This document shows positions 26,582-36,759 of a stretch of 64,000 nt of DNA, piece after piece (positions within the stretch are counted from its first letter, which is position 1; the number at the start of each line of letters is the position of its first letter). The DNA is taken from positions 372,001 to 436,000 of the forward strand of contig NW_001799477.1 of the NCBI RefSeq assembly GCF_000165425.1. The letters are read 5' to 3'. The translations under genes and the position numbers were made by a program. Under the pieces are notes generated by a model. That model saw only the letters and a list, made by a program, of their open reading frames with translations, ran no database searches and was not told where the DNA came from. This stretch comes from Paramecium tetraurelia (lineage: Eukaryota > Ciliophora > Oligohymenophorea > Peniculida > Parameciidae).

Positions 26582-27452
26582 AAAAATACTTTATTATAAA
26601 TTAAATATTTAATTTCATATAAAAAACCCAATTATCACTCCCTTATTATCAAATTCAAAACTATTAATCATTCAACACACACAACTATCTTTCAAATTCT
26701 ATTTGTAATCAAATTGACTGTTTTATTTGATTATTATTATTTCAATTGCAATTTTATACCTGTCCAAATAAGATAATATATATACATGCTATTTCATCTT
26801 CATTAGAACATATGAATAATAAATAACAAAAGAAAGTTGTTCAAAATTTTATTAGCTAAGTAATTATGGTAAGGAAAAATATATAAGATATTAAACAAAT
26901 ATTAGATTTCATAGATTTTGACATTGTAAAACCTAATTAATTCTAAATTCCTTCTTGTTTTACTGATGAAGGCAATTCTTCACGAATGAAGTTGAACACT
27001 AGAATAACTGTAAAATTATGATAACATTTCTAATGATTTCAAGAATAAAAATTTGAATTAGACATAAGGGCATAATTCAATTGAAATTATTTTGATTTTA
27101 AATAACCTAAGAAGAAAAAGGGTAATTAAATTATTGAAAGTAACATAAAAAAAATCTGATTATTTAAATTGTTTATAATGATTAATTGAACTTATAAGTA
27201 GATTATGAAGAATTAAATAGATATCATATTTCAGAATAATAATAATTAAGAGATAGTAAATTAACAACTCAAACTATTCAAAATAAAAAAAATACTTAGG
27301 TTTAATTTAAAAAGATTGCATTAATATCTAAACACACCAAATTATCTTTTACAATAGAACCAATCAGACTACATAAACAGTCAATATTAATAATTTATTT
27401 CCTTCAAAATATTTATAATTAGATTTTGAAACAACAAAACATATGTATATAA
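26582..27452. other. Long intergenic stretch, nothing recognised
   Basis: About 870 AT-rich bases, long for this genome, between the starts and ends of two minus-strand genes. Short open stretches occur but none has convincing composition or a conserved motif. It could contain an eroded gene. Confidence 0.45.
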
Positions 27453-28383
27453 TCATTATTTCTAATCTTTTCTGAAGAGCTTTTTGAATCTAGAGAGAAA
27501 TCCCTATGGTTTAGTGTTTTGGCTTTCTTGTTGTACCTTGCATTAATGAGTATTTAAATCTTAAAAATTTAAAATTATCATTTATTCGCAGTCATAACAA
27601 AATTTGAATCTCTATCCTTATCTCATTTCAATATGGTCTATTCCTAAATTACATTAATAATTATGTTCCATCTATTTACATTTCAAACAAAACGTTATCT
27701 TGCTCTCTTAGCAAGTAAATTTAGCTTGTCCATAATATATGAATTCCTCCTTACAACCTATAAAAGGACAGCAAGACCTAAATGAAGGAGAAATTTTTTC
27801 TAATAAATCTGTTTTAATTTTTGGATCCAATTAAATTGAACAAGTGCTGCATTTTACTTAATCCCTCTAATCAATTTCTTAGTAAAGACATAAATTGTGG
27901 AATTCATGTCCACATTAAGGGATTTTGAATTTTTCATCAGGTAGATCATTGATTTGGAAATTACAAATTCCACACAATGACTCATTCAACCCTTATTTAT
28001 CAATAGCGATCTGATTTTTTTGATTTATTTCAGGTTCTTAGATGATCTAGTCTTGAGGCAATTATTATTATAATTTTGCCTCAACTTATGGAAATAATCG
28101 GCAATTCTAATTTTTAAATGAACTAATTACTTCCTCATGCAGAAACTTTTGGAATAAGTCAAGTTTGTAGAATATAGATTTTTAAGAGAGTTCAACTTCT
28201 TGGTTTAATTGGTATAAGTAATTTGTAGCCTATTGAATTTCTTGTATTGTATTAATTAATCTAAATAAATGTATTTAATTACTTTCTGCCCCAGGCAACT
28301 CCAACCACAAATGAGTCTATCATTAACTCCTTCCCTCTGTTTCCTGAATCAGCTATTATCTCTATTATATTATTTAATTCCAT
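27453..28383 (-). CDS. RING finger / IBR-like zinc-binding protein
   Basis: The model is 302 residues with one 22-nt intron (28261-28282, GTAATTAAAT...TTTAG). It starts MELNNIIEIIADSGNRGKE at 28383. The N-terminal half is coiled and Gln-rich. A classical RING-type start follows: LCGICNFQINDLP, PQCGHEFHNLCLYQEI, VKCSTCSIQLDP. A second Cys-rich unit comes after it (CCPFIGCKEEFIYYG, FTCQESKITFCLKCKQMEHN, CNLGID, FKFCYDCEQM). This is the RING-plus-IBR order of RBR-type E3 ligases, like the plus-strand gene at 13954, though I could not identify a RING2 catalytic Cys. TGA is at 27453-27455. Confidence 0.78.
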
Positions 28384-28467
28384 CCTTGTATAATAATTAA
28401 TTAATTCTTATAAATAAATGAAATAAGTGAAATAATTTAGTTTATTGAAACATGTATATATATCGAT

Positions 28468-29572
<1,105 letters not shown>

Positions 29573-29872
29573 TTAAGCGAGTGGAGATTGCACTCTCAGT
29601 TGTTGAGAAGTGGTGATATTCAAAAAGGTGCGGTGTCTGCTCGATGAGGATCGATGCTATTAAATTAAGGAATTCATAACAATATTATCGTTACAATCTC
29701 AATTAAAAGTTAGATTAATTTATAAAATAATAAATATAATCCTGTTGATCTCGTGTCTCATAGAAATGGTATAAGTGTTGATAAGAGTTTACAAATGCGA
29801 TTATGAAATTAGGAATTATGTTTAAATTACATATAATCTAGTATTGAGAATTAAATAAAAATTATATTATAA
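29573..29872. other. Divergent promoter region
   Basis: About 300 bases between the Aurora-like kinase (-) and the coiled-coil gene (+). The part next to the kinase is less AT-rich (29580-29660), probably its 5' leader. No gene was seen. Confidence 0.5.
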
Positions 29873-30736
29873 ATGGCTAACGTTGCTTTTTTGGATCCAA
29901 TGAAGAATGAGCCGAATCTTCAAACAGCTCAAGATGTCGATGATTATATAAATACTTTAACTTAACATTAAAATGCTTGCGAAAAGCAAGGGAAGTACAT
30001 GGAGGCAGAGGATGCCAGGAAAAGAATTATTGAGTTGAGGAAGTAACTTATAACAAAAAAAAAGAAAGAATTAATAATAAATTGGTAAAATCAAAAGGAT
30101 TAGGCTGAGAGAGCCCATATGGAAGAATACAATTAATTCAATTAGTTTTGGGATAACAAGATGTTAAATTTTAATGAGGAGGCCAAGTAGGTAGAATTGG
30201 AACTACAGAACCGTTAGTAGAACGAATACAAGCAATCACAAGAGGAACTAGAGCGATCCACTCCTTACAAACCGAAGGAATCATCTGAAGTGTTAAATCT
30301 AAAGAAAATTGAGGAGCATTTGGCTAAACAGAAGAAGTAAATATTGCACATAATTTATAGTTATGTAGAGGCACATGCTATACAGAATAAACGTGCTTAG
30401 TTGGAAGAGGAAGAGCTTAAATCATATTCTGCATAGAGAAGTTTGAAGATAAAAACTTAATTGCAATACTTGGAGTAGAGACATATGAATGAGTTGAATG
30501 CATTGCAGCAAAGAATAAAGGCAGGACAGGATGAGTTAAGGAAGAATAGAAGCATTGATTTGGAGAGGTATTTGATAGAATTACAATGAAGGTTATTATA
30601 GAAGTATCAAAACTTGAAGAAGGATTTAGAGTAGAGAGAATAGATGGACATCTTAGCATTTGATGGATAATTTAAAACAAAAGGATGTAGTAGTTAGAGT
30701 ACATATAAGAGTGTGATGATGATGTCTAAAAAATGA
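29873..30736 (+). CDS. Coiled-coil protein, possibly ciliary
   Basis: The model is 271 residues with two 24-nt introns, 30337-30360 (ending TAG) and 30568-30591 (ending AAG). It begins MANVAFLDPMKNEPNLQTAQ, then DVDDYINTLTQHQNACEKQG and YMEAEDARKRIIELRKQL. It is nearly all charged heptad-like sequence, with Trp/Phe-containing NQFNQFWDNKM in the middle and LLQKYQNLKKDLEQREQM near the end. TGA is at 30734-30736. The layout (short N-terminus, then continuous coiled coil) is common in flagellar-associated proteins, but I do not recognise the family and have no direct evidence for location. The second intron is firmly supported: without it the frame hits TGA at once, and with it the heptads continue. 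Confidence 0.75.
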
Positions 30737-30773
30737 TCATTGCACATTTCCCTATATGTTTAATACTTAACAT

Positions 30774-31970
30774 TCATCTTGTGACTTGATATGATCTAAT
30801 CTCTTATAAAAAAGCTCTTGCTTCAGGGACCTTGGCGAAGTGATCTCTAACTGGCTAGATTAACTCATTAAGAACTTGGGTGACTGCTGGTTTCAAATCC
30901 CCTGGGTGAAGTGCTCCTGAGACAAATCAGCCTCCAATTTCAGCATAGGATGTATATTCCTTGTCTCCACCATTTTCAGGCTTTCTTAAATTTAGAGTTT
31001 ATTTCTCCATCAAAAAATGATTTCCTTAGTGTTATCCAACACAGGATTATCCTTAATAACTTAAGTTGGCCAATAAGCATACTTTATTATTTTCTTAACA
31101 TCTTCTGCTGAATCTTCCATAAAGATATTTAAATTTAAGTCGAGTTTCGCCATCTTGGGTAGACCCTCAAACAATCCCATCATCATATAATGGAACATAA
31201 TAATTGACTTATAAGCATCTGTTGATTTATCAGCATATTCTCTTGCTAACATATTGACTTTTCTAAAATGAATTTAATAGAATAATTACCTTTAATCCAT
31301 ACCCAATAGCCTCCAAGAAGAAGATGTCGTTGCATTGCATACATGCATAAAATAATTAATCAACAACATTAAATTTACGAGCTAAATCCAACACTCTTAA
31401 CGAATAATCGTTTGGTCTCTTGTTGATTTCATCTGAAGCCATAAGGAACTTTCTCTATTATTATTACTCTTGTATACACGTTATGCATTTTCATCCTTGC
31501 AGCCTTCCTAACTTCAATGAAGTAGTGATCAATATTCTTTAATTTATTCAGATCTCCTCCCATCTTGTTATTAAGCAAGCCGAACCAATCAGCAATCCAA
31601 AAGATGAATATACCATCCTGCATCTACCAAATCTATTCACATTTAATACTCTAAGTAATCCTTGTGCAATGTGCATCCTTCCACTTGGTTCAAATCCATC
31701 ATAGAAGATTGGAAATGTTTTTGTATTTAATAAATTTATTATATCATCTTTGTTGATCAATACTTCTCCGATGGGCTCTAATAATTTGATCTTGTCCTCC
31801 ATTGATAATCTAAGACTAATACTCACGCAACCTACTAGGTCTAGGATTAAATTATATGTTCACATCCTTTATTTCGATATCTTTCAGTTCTTCTCCTTTT
31901 ATTCTTTCTCCTTCTCACCTTATACTTCCCAATTCAACCCTCCAGTTAGTGGATCGACTGTAGCAAACAT
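30774..31970 (-). pseudogene. Decayed cytosolic tyrosyl-tRNA synthetase
   Basis: The remains align to eukaryote/archaeal-type TyrRS: MFATVDPLTGGLNWE, FYDGFEPSGRMHIAQGLLR, IFWIADWFGLLNNKMGGDL, ASDEINKRPNDYSLRVLDLA, CMQCNDIFFLEA, GMDQRKVNMLAREYA, IFMEDS and SGALHPGDLKPAVTQVL. It cannot be read as one protein. Extra G bases around 31620-31635 shift the frame between VNRF and IFIFWIADWF. A deletion between FFLEA and GMDQRK (about 31310) removes the usual DICQL and shifts frame. Roughly 20 residues before CMQC are missing. A TGA interrupts just before FVSGALHPG (about 30915). The KMSKS loop reads KMAKLD. At least one ordinary intron (27 nt, near 31265-31291) survives in place. Most likely a dying duplicate with a good copy elsewhere. 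Confidence 0.75.
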
Positions 31971-31995
31971 TAATAATTAAAACAACTAAATTATA

Positions 31996-32873
31996 TCATT
32001 TAAATATAGTTTATGAAAGAAGTTATTTCACTTTCGAAAATATTTTTAATTACAAAAAATCCTTGACATTTCCCCTTAGATTGTAATCATTTTATTTAAA
32101 AATGTGAACCATGTTTCTGATCTCACTACTTTTACACTTCAATTCCTCTATTATCACACCTAAACTATAACAATCCGCTTTGATATCGTATTCTAGTCCT
32201 TTAAACACTTCTGGTGCCATGTATTGAGGAGTTCCACAAATGGCTTTCATCTTCTCTTTCGTTTTCAACTTAATTGCCAAACCGAAGTCTCCCACTTTTA
32301 TGTGATTCTAGATCATCATGATGTTTTCAGGTTTCACATCTCTATGAAGAATACTTTTATCGTGCAAATACGAAAATGCTTAAAGTATTTCAAAAATTAT
32401 TTATAATTTCTACTCTTCGTTTATTTAATCTAATTTATCATAAAGTTTGTATAATGAAGACTCACAACATTCCAAAATAATGGCCACTTCCTTATCATCA
32501 CTAATCACTCCATAAAATTTCATTATGTTCGGGTGACTCAATTATGATAATATTTTGATCTCCTAAGTTAACAATTTCGAGAGATTAAATTAATTAATGA
32601 TTGACTTCTTTATTATTTTGATCGCAAAAATACAATTGGTTACCCTATCACTATAAAAATCCTTAATAATTATTACACTGCCATATAAACATCACTGTAT
32701 TTGCCTTTGCCCAAAAATTTGATTTTTTGAAACCTGCTAGAGATTTACGAATATTCTCTCCGAGGAGTTGGAGGCAATGGTACAGACCTATTATTGTTGT
32801 TTTTCGTGGTTAGAATGTAAGGCTACCTATTTTCTTAGGTTGGCATTCTAAAATAGGTGTAGTTGGTTAACAT
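31996..32873 (-). CDS. Compact serine/threonine protein kinase
   Basis: The model is 283 residues and one 26-nt intron (32651-32676, GTAATAAT...TATAG). The start is MLTNYTYFRMPTQENRQPY at 32873. The kinase core is complete: FLGKGKYSDVYMAVD, FAIKIIKKS, EIKILSQLSHPNIMKFYG, LECCESSLYKLYDKL, ILHRDVKPENIMM, VGDFGLAIKL, CGTPQYMAPEVFKGLEY and DIKADCYSLGVIIEEL. Catalytic Lys, HRD Asp and DFG are all present. After subdomain IX only about 50 residues remain before TGA (31996-31998), so helices G-I are shorter than normal and the usual subdomain XI Arg is not obvious (candidate in NLRGNVKDF). The core resembles CAMK/PLK-like ciliate kinases. The stop lies 26 bp from the TyrRS pseudogene start. Confidence 0.8.
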
Positions 32874-32970
32874 TTTATTAAAATTTAATTGTATGTATCA
32901 ACAATTCATTAAAATACACTCGTAATATTTAAGATTATTTAATTATTTAAATTTATTTGCTTCAACACAA

Positions 32971-34185
32971 TCAAGCACAGCCTGGACATACCTTAAATTT
33001 AGAATGGATTAACACATCACAATCTCTAAAATCAGACTTAAAATTTACAAACAGAAAAAGTTTTTGCATCTCTCGCAAGTCGAATGAATTACACTAGTTG
33101 GTTCTAAACATCCCTGACATATGTGATCCAAACCATCATTTATGATTTCAAACACTCCTAAAGTATTGTAACCATCACTTCTGAGAATCTAATGAGGCAG
33201 AACTATCCAAGTCGAACAGATTGGACATAAAAGAGGAGGAGAACAAACCTTGCTATAACACACTGGACATTTATAAAAATTGTATCTATCATTATAATCC
33301 CTAAAACTTACATTATTTCTAAATGACATTAACACAAAGTAGGCTGGCTTACTATAAATTTCTATGGGAATCCAATCTTTACCAATTGTGTAATCATTTT
33401 ATGGTTCTTCGATTCTTATGGTGAAATGAATTTCTTATAGATGAACCAATTTGTTACCTATATTTCTTAGCTGAATTGAAATTCATTAATGGGACACAAA
33501 TATTATCCATCTGTTGCTTAGGTTATCTTAATTAATTGATGTATGGCTCCTGCAAATGATATCATATTGATTTGAATGGCTGCTGATTGGCACTTCTCAC
33601 TCCATTCGTTTAAATCAAGCTTATCATCTGAATATGTCGATGTAGTCACGAACAAAATACTAGATTAGGCATGCAATTATGTAGATGAGAAAACATGTAA
33701 AGCAGTCTAAAGTATTTTCTTTTTGATGATACTTATAAACAGGCTGCCATTGAAAATCCGGCTTCATTTATTGAATGGATTGTTGACAAATATTATTTTA
33801 TGTTTACACAAGATGAAGTAAAATCCAGAATGGTCTTGCATTTATATTCTTCAGCAACTGCTATGCCTATTTGAGATAAAGGGTTGCCCTCAAGAAATTA
33901 CTCTATAAATGACTAATTATGAATTATTGTGTGTTTTTTTACAGGCAAAAACTGCAAGGCCACTGCCAAACGACTTGGTTTAAAATCACTCACTTTGGAT
34001 GATTTGGTTGTGTCTATGATGATTAAGAGATTCCTCATAATGAGCGGGTTTTAAGCAATCAAGAATTAAGCGTCTGATTCCTTCTTCTAATGCAATTTAT
34101 CTTATTCGTAGTTGTGACCGTTGGTTTGATGATTCCTAATTTTCTCTTCATACTCATTGTATTTTGTGTTGCCTTCCAATTCCAT
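32971..34185 (-). CDS. SSL1: TFIIH core subunit SSL1 / p44 (GTF2H2)
   Basis: Subunit of the general transcription and DNA-repair factor TFIIH that binds and stimulates the XPD helicase. The protein is 361 residues after removing five introns: 33913-33942, 33707-33732, 33434-33457 (ending AAG), a 26-nt intron near 33300, and a 23-nt intron near 33020. The vWA domain starts RNLLIIIDTTKSSK, then FKPSRLAVALQF, FIEQFLEGNPLSQIGIAV and GFSMAACLQTALHVFSS. The C-terminal part has IGFPQKF, LCQCHLEI and the C4 and RING-type zinc motifs YKCPVCYSKVCSPPLLCPIC, HICQGCL, CERCKNFFCLDCDVLIH and CPGCA. Order and spacing match SSL1. Start MELEGNTKYNEYEE is at 34185 and TGA at 32971-32973. Confidence 0.92.
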
Positions 34186-34252
34186 CTATAAATAAAGAAT
34201 TTATTTTTACCTACATATATTTATTAAAATAATATATAACATTGTCATCACA

Positions 34253-34326
34253 GGTCTCGTAGCTCAGTTGGTTAGAGCGTCAGTCTAATAAGCTGACGGT
34301 CGAGGGTTCGATCCCCTCCGAGACCA
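34253..34326 (+). tRNA. tRNA-Ile (anticodon AAT)
   Basis: A full cloverleaf is visible. The acceptor arms are GGTCTCG and CGAGACC with discriminator A. The D arm is GCTCAGTTGGTTAGAGC. The anticodon stem TCAGT/GCTGA encloses loop CTAATAA, giving anticodon AAT. The T arm is GAGGGTTCGATCCCCTC. The loop CTAATAA is that of eukaryotic isoleucine tRNAs; A34 is normally edited to inosine. There is no intron. The A-box (TAGCTCAGTTGG) and B-box (GGTTCGATCCC) promoter elements are intact. It sits between two minus-strand genes, 67 bp from SSL1 and 28 bp from the end of the next gene. Confidence 0.97.
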
Positions 34327-34333
34327 TTTTTTT
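34327..34333 (+). terminator. RNA polymerase III terminator of tRNA-Ile
   Basis: Seven T residues follow the discriminator base directly, the expected Pol III termination signal. Confidence 0.85.
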
Positions 34334-34354
34334 AATTTAAAATTAATTTATATC

Positions 34355-35904
34355 TCATTTGTTTATTTATACAGTTTTTTTCACATTTGAAGTTTACGAG
34401 AGAGTTCTTCTCATTCTATTTTTAGTTACTAAGTCTCCATATTCCTCCTTTCTATTCAAAAATTTATTGAGCAACTCATTCTTCAGAGGCATCCTCAAAT
34501 TCATTTATTGCTACGATCTCTTAATAGAAAAATCTTCCTTCAATCTCTAAAGACTGAATTACTAAGAACTCGATTTATTCACAGTAGAACGAACAGGACT
34601 GTTAATGATCTATGATCTAATCTATTCATTAGAAAAATGGATCGATTTCTGAGTATTTCTTCTCAATCTATTTTATTTAATAGACTGAGTAACCTAAGCA
34701 GGGTTGGCAAAACAATTAAAATTATTAATTAGTGATTCGTTTAGTTCTTCTGAATTGTTCGATTGGGATTGATGGATTGAATTGATTGAATGAGTCGATC
34801 GTATTTTGTTCTTTTACACAATCGGTTGTCTCTGTTATAGATCAAGATCTTCATGACTTTTCCTAAAATTATAATGTCTTGAAAGAGGTTTTTTGATCAT
34901 GATCTCCCCAGTCAAGGATATCTTGTTGTTGAAGAATTTCTCATTCTTTGATCCTTGAGTTTTGAGTTTATTTGGGAGATTGTCCTCAATAGAAGGCAAT
35001 ACCTTGTCCTTGAAATAATCATAATCAAAGATTAGTAATTGACCTTCCTCACTAATGCAAAAGGCAGTTCCATTACACAATGACGTTTTATTGTTCAATT
35101 CATTTTCTCCAATCAATTGTCCTTATGTGAAGATGTGAACTGCTTTTGCAACTCCTTTTTCTAGTTCCCTTAATTCGAAAATCCCTTTTATAACCAAATA
35201 AATTTATTTGATCATCTGCTCCTATAAATAAACGATATCTAGGCATTGGAATATCTGCGACATGGAATTGGCATAGAACTTGCGCACTTAGGCGTAAGGG
35301 ACATTCTTGAAGATTGGGAAGGCATACAATTGGGAGATCTCCTTAGTTATGCGACTAACTTCAAAAGTCATTAGATTGACTCTGAAGTCATGCTTTGAAA
35401 TTGCTGCGACTTTACAGGCAGTTTTAGATGTAACATTCCAATCTGATCTAAAATCATGAATGTATACATGTCAGAATAGCATTCACTTCCAAAAATAAGG
35501 AGATTCGATCCAAAGTGTTTCAGATGAATCATCTCTTGGTTTCCCTTGTTAAAAACTACATCCCCTGACAAAATGATTATCAGTTTATTTTAATCCAATT
35601 AATTTTTTGAGAATATCACTTAATTTTTTTGGAACTATTCGAATCTCATCAACTATCGCATGATGAAAAGACTTACTTGACAACACTCTATAAGAAATTC
35701 ATTGTCAGAGGTTCTAAAGAATTCGTGTCCTCTCAACAATTAACCTAACTTCTCATTCTCTTATTCTAGCCGTATGGTTGGATCCTTCAATAATAATTGT
35801 ATGCATTGTTGGCTGGTTTGTTGATTTCTCGTATACAACAAATCTGGTCGTTAGAGTTTCTCAAAATGAATATCTGTAATCGTAGATTAATTGTTTTTTT
35901 TCAT
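34355..35904 (-). CDS. Protein with two degenerate cyclic-nucleotide-binding folds
   Basis: The model is 501 residues with two introns (a 24-nt intron near 35650-35673 and a 20-nt one near 35447-35466, both ending TAG). Start MKKNNQSTITDIHFEKLQRP is at 35904. Two cNMP-binding beta-rolls follow each other. The first is RFEQFQKNQVIFSKNQ, IIILSGDVVFNKG, LLIFGSECYSDIS, TACKVAAISKHDF. The second is YAFPIFKNVPYAQVRKFYA, IYLVIKGIFELRELEKG, GQLIGENELNNK, TAFCISEEGQ. In both, the phosphate-binding cassette lacks the usual Glu and/or Arg (FGSE...KTAC; GENE...GTAF), so nucleotide binding is doubtful. The last 200 residues are Ser/Asn/Arg-rich and probably disordered, ending VQINK before TGA (34355-34357). 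Related proteins include PKA regulatory-like and ciliary scaffold proteins; exact role unknown. Confidence 0.8.
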
Positions 35905-36267
35905 TTAATTATTAAATTAAAGGTTATCATAAAGTTTTTATGCAAATTTGAAAGAGACCAAGTCTCATTACACAAGTAGATTGAAGAATAAGTTGCAATT
36001 CCATACATTTAATAGTTAACTACATATTATATTATTATGTAAAATTTTTACTCATTTAAACTTGATAAAAACATTAGAGCAGATGAACCATTGCCATTCT
36101 ATTTGATCTCTATGTGCATTCAGCATTTGAGCAGAAGTGTTATTGTAATTGGATTGGTTCTTCTATTTGAATTATTAATTTTCCATTACAACTAGTAAAA
36201 ATTGCACAATTGCAATCCAAGTCTTCTTTACTTCACAATGAATGTGTAATTAATTTGATTATAATAA
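35905..36267. other. Intergenic stretch
   Basis: About 360 bases between the cNMP-fold gene start and the alveolin stop, both on the minus strand. No convincing frame, RNA or repeat. Confidence 0.45.
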
Positions 36268-36723
36268 TCAATAATAATATCTGGATGGATATCTGGAATA
36301 TCTGCTGTAGGCTAATGAATTTGACAATGGCTAGCGAACCACACTGGATCTCTCGACTGGAACATAGTCAACTGCTTCGTCGTATCTCTCAATTGGCACA
36401 TATTCAACTCTTCGTTCAAGTCTTGGGACTGGGACATAATCTCTGTAATGTTCGACTTAATAATTCCAATGATTTCCTACTTTCCACATAGTCTGTGTAT
36501 CTTCTCTCGACTGGCTTGTATTCAATTCTTTGTTCTGGAACATACTCTGTGTATCTCTATTCGACAGGGATTCTTTCTACCCAGGAGTTGCCTGATTTGT
36601 TTAACAAAGGAGTTTACCTCTTGGTGGTGTGGATGTGTAATATGGGGAGGAGACATATGAACGGGTGGGTGAATACTAATATGGTCTGGCATAGGATCTG
36701 TATGGTGAATAGAGATAACTCAT
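36268..36723 (-). CDS. Small alveolin-like (IMC/epiplasm) cortical protein
   Basis: Alveolins are structural proteins under the alveolar sacs of ciliates and apicomplexans. The model is 134 residues with two introns, 36592-36617 (ending CAG) and 36456-36480 (25 nt, ending AAG). The N-terminus is Tyr/Ser/Pro-rich (MSYLYSPYRSYARPYQYSPT). The core is made of alveolin-type repeats with VPV/KPV/VPI steps and alternating charge: WVERIPVEQRYTEYVPEQ, RIEYKPVERRYTDYVEIE, HYRDYVPVPRLERRVEYVPI and ERYDEAVDYVPVERSS. The C-terminus is Tyr/Arg-rich, ending YPSRYYY, TGA at 36268-36270. It is short for an alveolin. The second intron is required: only its removal keeps the repeat register. Confidence 0.85.
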
Positions 36724-36759
36724 TTAAAACAAAATAAAATTTTATTGAAAGTTAATTCA
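36724..36759. promoter_or_regulatory. 36-bp gap between two divergent start codons
   Basis: The alveolin start (36723, minus) and the giant-protein start (36760, plus) are separated by only 36 AT-rich bases (TTTAAAACAAAATAAAATTT...). Both promoters and both 5' leaders would have to fit here or overlap the neighbouring coding sequence. The starts are my inferred ones; a later start in the giant gene would widen the gap. Confidence 0.45.

Noticed and set aside
31304..31640. TyrRS read as an intact gene with extra introns
   Set aside because: A 32-nt GT-AG stretch would skip the frameshifts but would delete the conserved VLNVNRF block, and the later deletion and TGA would remain.
36210..36737. 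Three overlapping plus-strand open frames
   Set aside because: Antisense to the alveolin repeats; the VPV-type repeat on the minus strand explains the region.
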